A stretch of 6,405 nucleotides of DNA from an uncultured Collinsella sp. (lineage in GTDB: Bacteria > Actinomycetota > Coriobacteriia > Coriobacteriales > Coriobacteriaceae): NCBI GenBank assembly GCA_900764415.1, contig CAAFOA010000201.1, positions 1 to 6,405 on the forward strand, read 5' to 3'. The translations under genes and the position numbers were made by a program. Below the pieces are notes generated by a model. The model worked only from the letters and a program-made list of their open reading frames with translations. It did no database searches and was not told where the DNA came from. Below, one piece after another: positions 1-5,606 of the stretch (within the stretch, counting starts at the first letter, position 1; every line of letters starts with the position of its first letter).

Positions 1-61
1 AGAAGACGGCATACGAGATGCAGCGTAGTCTCGTGGGCTCGGAGATGTGTATAAGAGACAG
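1..61 (+). other. Illumina Nextera P7 adapter and Tn5 mosaic end (sequencing artefact)
   Basis: Bases 1-19 match the P7 flow-cell primer lacking its first five bases (CAAGC). Bases 20-27 (GCAGCGTA) sit in the i7 index position. Bases 28-42 are GTCTCGTGGGCTCGG. Bases 43-61 are the 19-base Tn5 mosaic end AGATGTGTATAAGAGACAG. The order and spacing are those of the Nextera read-2 adapter, so this is untrimmed library sequence rather than genome. As I recall, the index is the reverse complement of Nextera XT index N721 (TACGCTGC). Genomic sequence starts at base 62, so anything upstream of the first gene beyond 74 bases is missing. Confidence 0.98.
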
Positions 62-68
62 CAACAGA

Positions 69-74
69 TATAAT
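69..74 (+). promoter_or_regulatory. Probable -10 box of the malQ-fusion promoter, truncated by the adapter
   Basis: TATAAT lies 7 bases into the genomic sequence, within a 12-bp AT palindrome (ATATAATTATAT, 68-79), and it matches the sigma-70 -10 consensus exactly. A start site near base 81 would give a leader of about 55 bases before the ATG at 136. The -35 box would fall at about 46-51, where the genome is replaced by adapter, so the promoter cannot be confirmed. No catabolite or LacI-type operator is recognisable in the 74 bases left. Confidence 0.4.
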
Positions 75-94
75 TATATTTTGTGCGTAAAGCC

Positions 95-112
95 CATGGC
101 CCGCAGGCCGTG
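95..112 (+). promoter_or_regulatory. Small leader hairpin upstream of the malQ fusion
   Basis: CATGGCC (95-101) can pair with GGCCGTG (106-112), giving 7 pairs including one G-T, around the loop CGCA. It lies between the TATAAT box and the start codon and ends 23 bases before the ATG. No T-run follows, so it is not an intrinsic terminator. It could be a leader structure or an operator half-site pair, or it could be chance in GC-rich DNA. Confidence 0.2.
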
Positions 113-135
113 ATTCTATTGAACTGGACCGTACT

Positions 136-3100
136 ATGAGATTGATACACAACAGCCGCCTACCGCAGTTTCGCACTCCGTTTGGCGCTGTGACCACAGG
201 AACTACCGTTGCGCTCTCGGTTATTTTGGAGGATGCCGATCCCAACCAGGCAACACTCACCCTACGTACCTGGGTCGATGAAGTCGGCGAGACCCTGATT
301 CCGATGGAGCACGAAGGCGATGGCATTTTTACCGGCGAGCTCAAATGCACTGAACCGTGTCTTGTGTGGTACAGCTTTATATGCAATATCGAAGGTCAGC
401 CCGAGGTTCGCCTGGGCGCGCCCCAGGGCCGCACCGGCGGCGAGGGCGTAACCTACGACTACGCCGAGGTACCGTCCTTCCAGATTACCGTCTACAAGCA
501 CCGCGAGAACCGCCCCACCTGGTACGAGCGCGGCATGGTCTACCAGATCTTCCCCGACCGCTACGCCCGTGACGAGCATTGGCGCGAGCGCACAATGGCC
601 GAACTCGAAAAACCACGCAAGGGCATTCAGCGCCGAATGGTCGAGGACTGGAACGAGCCGCCCGTGTACGAGCGCGCCGAGGACGGCTCCATCAAGACCT
701 GGGACTTCTACGGCGGCTCGCTCAAGGGCATCCAGGAAGACCTGCCCCGCATCGCCGAGCTGGGCTTTACGGCCATCTACCTCAACCCCATCTTTGAAGC
801 CGCGAGCAACCACCGCTACGACACGGCCGACTACACCAAGATCGATCCGATCCTAGGCACCGAGCAGGACTTTACCGAGCTGTGCCAGGCAGCCGAGAAG
901 CTGGGCATCTCCATCATCCTGGACGGCGTCTTCAACCACACGGGCGACGATTCGATCTATTTCAACCGCTACGGCAACTACCCCGGCGTGGGTGCCTGGC
1001 AGAGCGAGGATTCGCCGTGGCGCGATGCGTTTACCTTCCACGAGGACGGCTCGTACGACTGCTGGTGGGGCGTGGGCAACATGCCGGCCATCAACGAGAA
1101 GTCCGAGCTGGTGCGCGAGAGGCTCCTGGGCAAGGACGGCGTGATTCGCAAATGGCTGCGCGCCGGTGCCCATGGTTGGCGCCTGGACGTCGCTGACGAG
1201 CTTTCCGACGACTTCCTGGCCGAGATCAAGAAGGCCGTACTTGCCGAAAAGCCCGATGCACTATTGCTCGGCGAAGTCTGGGAAGACGCCTCCAACAAGA
1301 TTAGCTACGGCCATCTGCGCCGCTACCTGCAGGGTTCCGAGCTGGACTCTGCTATGGATTACCCCTTCCGCGACATGGTCATCGGCTTTTTGATGGGCTA
1401 CAAGAACGCCTACCAGGCAGCCGAGGATATCGAGACCCTGCGCGAAAACTACCCGAGCGAGGCATTGTCCTGCGCGCTCAATCTGCTTTCGAGCCACGAC
1501 CGTCCGCGCATCATCTCGGTGCTCGGGGGCGGCCCCGACGAGTCGCAGCTGCCCGAGTGCGAGCGCAGCAAGTGGCGCCTGGACGAGAACTCGATGGGCC
1601 TGGCCAAGAGCCGCTTTTGGCTTGCAACGCTCATGCAGATGACGTTCCCCGGCGTGCCTTCGATCTACTACGGCGACGAATACGGCCTGGAGGGCCTAAC
1701 CGATCCGGGCAACCGCCGCACCCTGCCGACCAAGGACCAGCTGCACGACTTCGACACGCTGGCTATTGTCAAGAACGCCTCCGCCGTACGCCGTGCACTG
1801 CCATTTATGATCGACGGCGAGATCAAGGCCTTTGCGCTCAACGACGAGGTGCTGGCATACAACCGCACGGGCAAGAATGGCGAGTCCGCGACGGTTATCA
1901 TCAACCGCAGCCTGCGCAATTCGCACCGCGTGACGATTCCGGCGCTCGGCGAATGTGCGAGTGACGTGATCAGCGGCCACGAGTGCGAGATCCACAACGG
2001 AACGGTCACGCTCGATCTGTATCCGTTGGGCTCGTCGATCATCTATCACCATGCCGAGCAGCGCCTGCAGGAGCCGCTCGATCACGGCGCGGGTGTTGTG
2101 TGCCATATCACCTCAGTGCCCACCGACGACGACAAGCCCGGCACGATTGGTGCGCCCACGCGTCGCTTTATCGACCATCTGGCCGCTATGGGCATGCGCT
2201 ACTGGCAAGTTCTGCCTGTCAACCCGACGGACTTCTTCCGCTCTCCTTACGCTGGGCCTTCGGCCTTTGCGGGCAATATTGACCTGCTGCCCGAAAGTCA
2301 AGAGGAACTGGCGGCCGACTTTAAGACTTGGATGGCCCGTGGCGGCGAGGATGCCGATCCGCTCTACACGGCGTTTAAACATCGCAACGCAGATTGGCTC
2401 GAGAAGTACTGCGTCTATATGGCCGTTAAGAAGTACTTTGAAGGCGAATCGCGTCACGATTGGCCGGCCGATGTCGCGCGCTACAACGAGCATCTGATTG
2501 ACGACACGCGTTTCCACGACGAGGCAGAGCTGCAGGCGTACATGCAGTACCGATTTGACTTGGCTTGGTGCGAGCTCATGAACTATGCGCACAAGAAGGG
2601 GATCGAGGTCATCGGCGACATTCCTATGTACGTTTCGGACGATTCGGCCGATGCGTGGAGCGAGCCCGAGAACTTCTGGCTGTCCGATACCGGCAAGGCG
2701 ATTGAGATTTCTGGCGCGCCGCCCGACAATTTTGCGCCCGAGGGCCAGGTGTGGGGCAATCCCACCTTCCGTTGGGATCACATGAAGGAGAACGGCTACC
2801 GCTGGTGGATGGACCGTCTGCGTCGCGCGTTCTCGCTCTACGACCGCGTGCGCCTGGACCACTTCCTGGGATTCCACAGCTACTTTAGCATTCCCGCAGG
2901 CAAGGCCTGCGCCGACGGCCGCTGGCTGGCGGGTCCGGGCAAGGATCTCTTCCAGACTGCCTATGACGAGCTGGGGCCGCTCAACTTTATCGCCGAGGAC
3001 CTGGGCTACCTGACGCCCGGCGTTCGCGCCATGACTTCGACCTGCGGCTTCCCCGGTATGGACGTGCTGGAGTTTAGCGATTACGACGTCCGCTGCGGCG

Positions 3101-3432
3101 TGCATCCCACGCCGGGCAAGATTCTGTACACCTCGACACACGACACGTCGACGCTCGCCGGTTGGTGCACGCGCTCCTTCGCGGGCGGCGACGAGCCGAG
3201 CGGTGTTGAGGTGGCGGCCAAGCTTATGGGCGACGCGCTGGCAAGCGACGCTCCCCTGGTGATGATGCCGCTGCAGGATATCCTCGGGCTTGGCGACGAT
3301 GCGCGTATGAACGTGCCGGGTGTCGCCACGGGCAACTGGACCTGGCAGGCCGACGAGGCCGACGTTGCGGCCGCCGAAGGCAAAACTGCACAGCTCCTGC
3401 GCAACACCCATAGATTCTGGGGCGAAGCGTGA
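136..3432 (+). CDS. malQ: Bifunctional GH13 alpha-glucan hydrolase / GH77 4-alpha-glucanotransferase fusion
   Basis: Cytoplasmic alpha-glucan enzyme of 1098 residues with no signal peptide. Residues 1-120 resemble the CBM34-type N-terminal domain of neopullulanases. The GH13 barrel spans about 128-560: region I DGVFNHTG (263-270), region II GWRLDVADE with nucleophile D351, region III LLGEVWED with acid/base E380, and region IV SSHDRPR with H454 and D455. A beta domain (about 560-640) leads straight into a nearly complete GH77 module (about 652-1098): QVLPVNPTDFFRSPYAG (691-707), GDIPMYVSDDSADAW (827-841), RLDHF with nucleophile D908, AEDLG with acid/base E954, and THDTSTLAGW with H1002/D1003. 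The GH13 half should hydrolyse alpha-1,4 or alpha-1,6 bonds in glycogen, pullulan or cyclodextrin-like glucans. The GH77 half should disproportionate short maltooligosaccharides. The exact GH13 specificity is not readable; databases may call it GlgX/4-alpha-glucanotransferase. The ATG at 136 is preceded only by a weak TGGA (125-128), but the N-terminus (HNSRLPQFRTPFGAV) fits the family. Confidence 0.93.
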   Translation: MRLIHNSRLPQFRTPFGAVTTGTTVALSVILEDADPNQATLTLRTWVDEVGETLIPMEHEGDGIFTGELKCTEPCLVWYSFICNIEGQPEVRLGAPQGRTGGEGVTYDYAEVPSFQITVYKHRENRPTWYERGMVYQIFPDRYARDEHWRERTMAELEKPRKGIQRRMVEDWNEPPVYERAEDGSIKTWDFYGGSLKGIQEDLPRIAELGFTAIYLNPIFEAASNHRYDTADYTKIDPILGTEQDFTELCQAAEKLGISIILDGVFNHTGDDSIYFNRYGNYPGVGAWQSEDSPWRDAFTFHEDGSYDCWWGVGNMPAINEKSELVRERLLGKDGVIRKWLRAGAHGWRLDVADELSDDFLAEIKKAVLAEKPDALLLGEVWEDASNKISYGHLRRYLQGSELDSAMDYPFRDMVIGFLMGYKNAYQAAEDIETLRENYPSEALSCALNLLSSHDRPRIISVLGGGPDESQLPECERSKWRLDENSMGLAKSRFWLATLMQMTFPGVPSIYYGDEYGLEGLTDPGNRRTLPTKDQLHDFDTLAIVKNASAVRRALPFMIDGEIKAFALNDEVLAYNRTGKNGESATVIINRSLRNSHRVTIPALGECASDVISGHECEIHNGTVTLDLYPLGSSIIYHHAEQRLQEPLDHGAGVVCHITSVPTDDDKPGTIGAPTRRFIDHLAAMGMRYWQVLPVNPTDFFRSPYAGPSAFAGNIDLLPESQEELAADFKTWMARGGEDADPLYTAFKHRNADWLEKYCVYMAVKKYFEGESRHDWPADVARYNEHLIDDTRFHDEAELQAYMQYRFDLAWCELMNYAHKKGIEVIGDIPMYVSDDSADAWSEPENFWLSDTGKAIEISGAPPDNFAPEGQVWGNPTFRWDHMKENGYRWWMDRLRRAFSLYDRVRLDHFLGFHSYFSIPAGKACADGRWLAGPGKDLFQTAYDELGPLNFIAEDLGYLTPGVRAMTSTCGFPGMDVLEFSDYDVRCGVHPTPGKILYTSTHDTSTLAGWCTRSFAGGDEPSGVEVAAKLMGDALASDAPLVMMPLQDILGLGDDARMNVPGVATGNWTWQADEADVAAAEGKTAQLLRNTHRFWGEA

Positions 3433-3457
3433 TAAAACCCCCGATATAGGGTACAGT
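3429..3457 (+). promoter_or_regulatory. Possible promoter for fmdB
   Basis: GTGATA (3429-3434, four of six matches to TTGACA) and TACAGT (3452-3457, four of six matches to TATAAT) are separated by 17 bases and overlap the stop codon of the upstream gene. Transcription would start near 3464, placing the GNRA-loop hairpin at 3476-3499 in the fmdB leader. The match is modest, so read-through from upstream is an alternative. Confidence 0.3.
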
Positions 3458-3475
3458 TACAGCTGTTTGAATTTA

Positions 3476-3503
3476 TGCGGGCAGAGCGATCTGCCCGCTT
3501 TGT
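3476..3503 (+). terminator. Strong hairpin between malQ fusion and fmdB; likely intrinsic terminator
   Basis: GCGGGCAGA (3477-3485) pairs perfectly with TCTGCCCGC (3490-3498), a 9-bp GC-rich stem closed by the tetraloop GCGA, which fits GNRA. TTTGT follows, a short and imperfect T-run. It sits 44 bases after the malQ-fusion stop codon and ends 22 bases before the fmdB start codon. It could end the long transcript, or it could sit in the 5' leader of fmdB if the promoter proposed just upstream is real. Confidence 0.6.
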
Positions 3504-3520
3504 GCTGAAAAGGAAGTATT

Positions 3521-3757
3521 ATGGCGCGCTACGATTACAAGTGCTCGAGCTGCGGCAACGTGTTTGAGGTTGAGCATCCCATGTCCGAGAACCCCGAGGT
3601 CGTGTGTCCGAGCTGCGGTGCCCCGGCGGCCAAGACGTTCTCGGCCAGCGGCATCAAGTTTGAGGGCAGCGGCTTCTACAACACCGACCAGCGAAGCGGT
3701 GGTTCCAGCACCAACGCCACCAGCGGCTGCTGCGCCAATTGCCCGCACAACCACTAG
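3521..3757 (+). CDS. FmdB-family small zinc-ribbon protein
   Basis: A 78-residue protein whose N-terminus (ARYDYKCSSCGNVFEV) is typical of the FmdB regulatory-protein/zinc-ribbon family. Two CxxC knuckles, C8/C11 and C29/C32, would bind one zinc. The segment GIKFEGSGFYNTD (44-56) matches the usual FmdB ending before the low-complexity tail. The tail is rich in Gly/Ser and ends CCANCPHNH (70-78), an extra Cys/His cluster that might bind a second metal. The family was named from a putative regulator in a methylotroph's formamidase region; its molecular role is mostly unknown. A clear Shine-Dalgarno (AAGGA, 3510-3514) lies 6 bases before the ATG. The gene follows the malQ fusion on the same strand after a hairpin, so it is probably a separate unit. 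It converges with rsmB. Family call is secure, function is not. Confidence 0.9.
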   Translation: MARYDYKCSSCGNVFEVEHPMSENPEVVCPSCGAPAAKTFSASGIKFEGSGFYNTDQRSGGSSTNATSGCCANCPHNH

Positions 3758-3791
3758 AGACAAGCGGTCCCGACACCCAGGTTTCCTTATG

Positions 3792-3858
3792 AGTTGCGGT
3801 GAAATAGTTCCTGAATCAGCCCATCCAACGGCCAAACAGGAACTATTTCACCGCAACT
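3792..3858. repeat. 67-bp palindromic repeat, copy 1
   Basis: The 22 bases at 3792-3813 are the exact reverse complement of 3837-3858, around a 23-base loop. The outer 15 bases of the arm, AGTTGCGGTGAAATA, recur in both arms of a second element exactly 341 bases downstream, also 67 bp long. When copy 2 is reverse-complemented, the loops also share TGAAT and CCAAA at matching positions, so the copies are related and probably in opposite orientation. This looks like a REP/REPIN-like or small non-autonomous element; I recall similar sequences in Collinsella but could not verify this. Confidence 0.85.
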
Positions 3859-3866
3859 TTTCTTTA
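3792..3866 (+). terminator. Probable intrinsic terminator of fmdB (formed by palindrome copy 1)
   Basis: The 22-bp perfect stem of palindrome copy 1 begins 35 bases after the fmdB stop codon and runs directly into TTTTCTTT on the + strand, a good U-tract. On the - strand the 3' flank reads CATAAGGAAAC, with no T-run, so termination is likely one-directional, for transcripts coming from fmdB. Confidence 0.6.
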
Positions 3867-3869
3867 AAT

Positions 3870-3884
3870 CGGATTTCGGGCTGA
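3870..3884 (+). repeat. Degenerate extra copy of the 14-bp terminal repeat
   Basis: CGGATTTCGGGCTGA here resembles CGGATTACGGGGCTGA at 3915-3930, with one substitution and one missing G, in the same orientation and 45 bases upstream. It may be a remnant of an earlier copy or partial duplication of the inverted-repeat element. A match this short could also be chance. Confidence 0.35.
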
Positions 3885-3914
3885 TGCTAAGTTTGTAACA
3901 TTTCATAACTCTGC

Positions 3915-4046
3915 CGGATTACGGGGCTGAATTGACAACCTCTATCCATTCCGGTAATTTGCAAATTTCAACAAGCCATCTACCTGCGATTTTGTTTAGG
4001 CCATTTTTGCTGTGGTCGGGCATCACCAATCTAGCCCCGTAATCCG
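3915..4046. repeat. 132-bp element with 14-bp perfect inverted terminal repeats (MITE-like)
   Basis: CGGATTACGGGGCT (3915-3928) is the exact reverse complement of AGCCCCGTAATCCG (4033-4046), with 104 bases between. The interior is AT-richer than the flanking genes and contains a 12-bp palindrome, AATTTGCAAATT (3956-3967). On the - strand an open frame of 34 codons (4023 to 3919) fills most of it and stops inside the left repeat. No target-site duplication is obvious at the ends (CTGC on the left, CCCT on the right). A non-autonomous transposable element, a structured RNA locus or a decayed mobile-element end are all possible. Confidence 0.6.
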
Positions 4047-4132
4047 CCCTACTTTTGATAGCAGTAAGTATGAAACGGAGCTATTTTCCCACTCTTTACC
4101 GCTATTGCGATCTCCGCTCGCAGGACATCCTG

Positions 4133-4199
4133 AGTTGCGGTGAAATAAGGACTATTTGGCGGATAGAAGCCGCTATTCAATCCCTATTTCACCGCAACT
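4133..4199. repeat. 67-bp palindromic repeat, copy 2
   Basis: AGTTGCGGTGAAATA (4133-4147) pairs perfectly with TATTTCACCGCAACT (4185-4199). After one mismatch the stem continues for three more pairs (4149-4151 with 4181-4183). The loop carries an inner small stem, GCGG (4159-4162) with CCGC (4170-4173). Its ends are identical to those of copy 1, while the inner sequence has diverged. It lies only 6 bases beyond the rsmB stop codon and would form a hairpin at the end of that transcript, but on the - strand no T-run follows, so it is a poor canonical terminator. Confidence 0.8.
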
Positions 4200-4205
4200 T
4201 ACTAG

Positions 4206-5606
4206 TTACTTGCGGACCAGCCTGGCGCAGAAGTGGCCGTCGTAGGAATCTCCGTTTATGGGGACGCTCTGGAAGAAGCCTCGATCGTTCTGGCGTACGG
4301 ATACGAGCTTCTTGGCCTGGTCGAACTCGGGCAGCTGCAGAATCTGGGCTTCGGAGAGCGGTGCCACGGTAAAGCCGGCGCCCTCGGGAGAGGCCAGGAA
4401 GGCATCCACGACCTGCGTGTTCTCTTCATCAAAAACCGAGCAGGTGGCATAGATAAGCTCACCGCCGGCAGCCACGCGCGCAGCTGCTTCCTTGAGCATC
4501 GTCAGCTGCAGCTTGGGCAGCTCAGTCGTAACGTCGTTCTCGGTCAGGCGCCACGGAATCTCGGGGTGACGGCGCATGGTGCCGGTGCCAGAGCACGGCG
4601 CATCGATAAACACTGTGTCGAACAGGGCAGGCTCGCCAAGCATCGCGTCAAAGGACGTGAGCACCTCATTGAGCTCGCAGGCATCGCCCGACACCGTACG
4701 CACACCTGAGATACCCGCCTTATGCAGGCGCGCGAGATTCTGATCGCACTTGCGATCGTGCAGATCGAGCGCGGTATGCTGACGCTCGTACCCGGCACGT
4801 TTGGCCTGGCACATCATCACATAGGTCTTGGTGCCGCGACCGGCACCGATCTCCAGGCAACGACCGGGACGAGTCGCGGCGGTAGCGATAAGCTGCGCGT
4901 TGAGGTCCGAGGCAACCGCGGCAGCACGCTCAAACACGCCCGATGCAACCGTGACCTGGGCATCGACAGGAGCATGGCAGCCCGGGAACACGGGCGCAAC
5001 GAGCTGGGAGATATACGGGTCCGCCTTGGTCGCAAACGCATTCTCATGCAGAGCCAGCGGCGCGGGGGCCAGATTGCCGGCAAAGTTGAGCGCGCCCTCG
5101 GGCGTATCGAACGAGGCCATAATACGAGCGCACAGCCAGCGAGGAAGACCCATCAAACGCGACAAGCGAACCAGGCGGCGCTCGGACTCATCCACGTCGG
5201 ATGCGGTGGCAAAGTCCTCAACGTTGTCCGCAACCTTGTGCAGCACCGCGTTAGCCAGGCCCGCGGCAGACTTAGCACCGCTGCGTACCAGCTCAACACC
5301 CTGGCTCACGGCAACGCGGCCCGGCGTATGCAGGTAGAGCATCTCAAAGGCCGAGATGCGAAGCGCCATGCGCACGCGCGGCGCAACCTTTTTGGGCTTA
5401 TCCAAAAACTGATCGAGCAACTCGTCCAAAATGCCCTGCGTGGCAGCAACACCGAGCGCCAAACGCGCGGCAAAAGCAGAATCGCGCTGGTCAATAGCCT
5501 TGGCGGAAGCACGGGAAGATAACACGTCGCGTGCGTACATACCGCGGCGATCGGCCTCCATCAACACATCGAGCGCAAGCTTGCGCGCGGGAGACAACTT
5601 GCTCAT
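4206..5606 (-). CDS. rsmB: 16S rRNA (cytosine-967-C5)-methyltransferase RsmB
   Basis: SAM-dependent enzyme of 466 residues that methylates C5 of a 16S rRNA cytosine (C967 in E. coli). Residues 1-130 form the NusB-like RNA-binding domain (PARKLALDVL at the start, then RMALRISAFEMLYL). The C-terminal half is the Rossmann methyltransferase: motif I LEIGAGRGTKT (251-261), D281 in ALDLHD, motif IV DAPCSG (335-340) with C338 for product release, and motif VI ATCS with catalytic C389. The end, DGHFCARL, is typical. Motif I is unusual, since the family normally reads close to AAPGGKT. The ATG at 5606 is chosen over an upstream in-frame GTG (5621) because MSKLSPARKL begins the NusB-like domain and the ATG overlaps the fmt stop as ATGA. 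A G-rich stretch (AGGTGGGG) lies about 10 bases upstream. The length is slightly above the 429 residues of E. coli Fmu. Confidence 0.93.
   Translation of the reverse strand: MSKLSPARKLALDVLMEADRRGMYARDVLSSRASAKAIDQRDSAFAARLALGVAATQGILDELLDQFLDKPKKVAPRVRMALRISAFEMLYLHTPGRVAVSQGVELVRSGAKSAAGLANAVLHKVADNVEDFATASDVDESERRLVRLSRLMGLPRWLCARIMASFDTPEGALNFAGNLAPAPLALHENAFATKADPYISQLVAPVFPGCHAPVDAQVTVASGVFERAAAVASDLNAQLIATAATRPGRCLEIGAGRGTKTYVMMCQAKRAGYERQHTALDLHDRKCDQNLARLHKAGISGVRTVSGDACELNEVLTSFDAMLGEPALFDTVFIDAPCSGTGTMRRHPEIPWRLTENDVTTELPKLQLTMLKEAAARVAAGGELIYATCSVFDEENTQVVDAFLASPEGAGFTVAPLSEAQILQLPEFDQAKKLVSVRQNDRGFFQSVPINGDSYDGHFCARLVRK

Larger units (their letters stand above)
3758..4205. other. 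Gene-free convergent intergenic region filled with palindromic repeats
   Basis: This 448-base gap separates the convergent fmdB and rsmB genes. It is visibly AT-richer than the genes around it. It holds two 67-bp palindromic elements (3792-3858 and 4133-4199) flanking a 132-bp inverted-repeat element (3915-4046), plus a degenerate copy of one inverted-repeat arm (3870-3884). The spacer 4047-4132 shows nothing I recognise. A + strand open frame starting at 4055 runs through the second palindrome into antisense rsmB and looks spurious. No tRNA or known RNA family is apparent. Confidence 0.85.

Noticed and set aside
2113..3411. A 432-codon - strand open frame opposite the GH77 module
   Set aside because: It is an antisense shadow of a GC-rich gene. 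The + strand frame has all GH77 motifs, while the - strand translation has no recognisable domain.
3758..4205. CRISPR array or attachment site
   Set aside because: There are only two palindromic copies, with no regular short spacers, no cas genes, and no tRNA or integrase nearby.
4055..4372. A 105-codon + strand open frame running from the spacer through palindrome copy 2 into rsmB
   Set aside because: It has no ribosome site, crosses a repeat and continues antisense to rsmB. Its similarity to a frame at copy 1 (SCGEI ... LFHRN) is explained by the shared repeat arms.
4722..5522. A 266-codon + strand open frame opposite rsmB
   Set aside because: It lies entirely antisense to the well-conserved RsmB coding frame, and its translation is Arg/Gly/Ala-rich with no domain.
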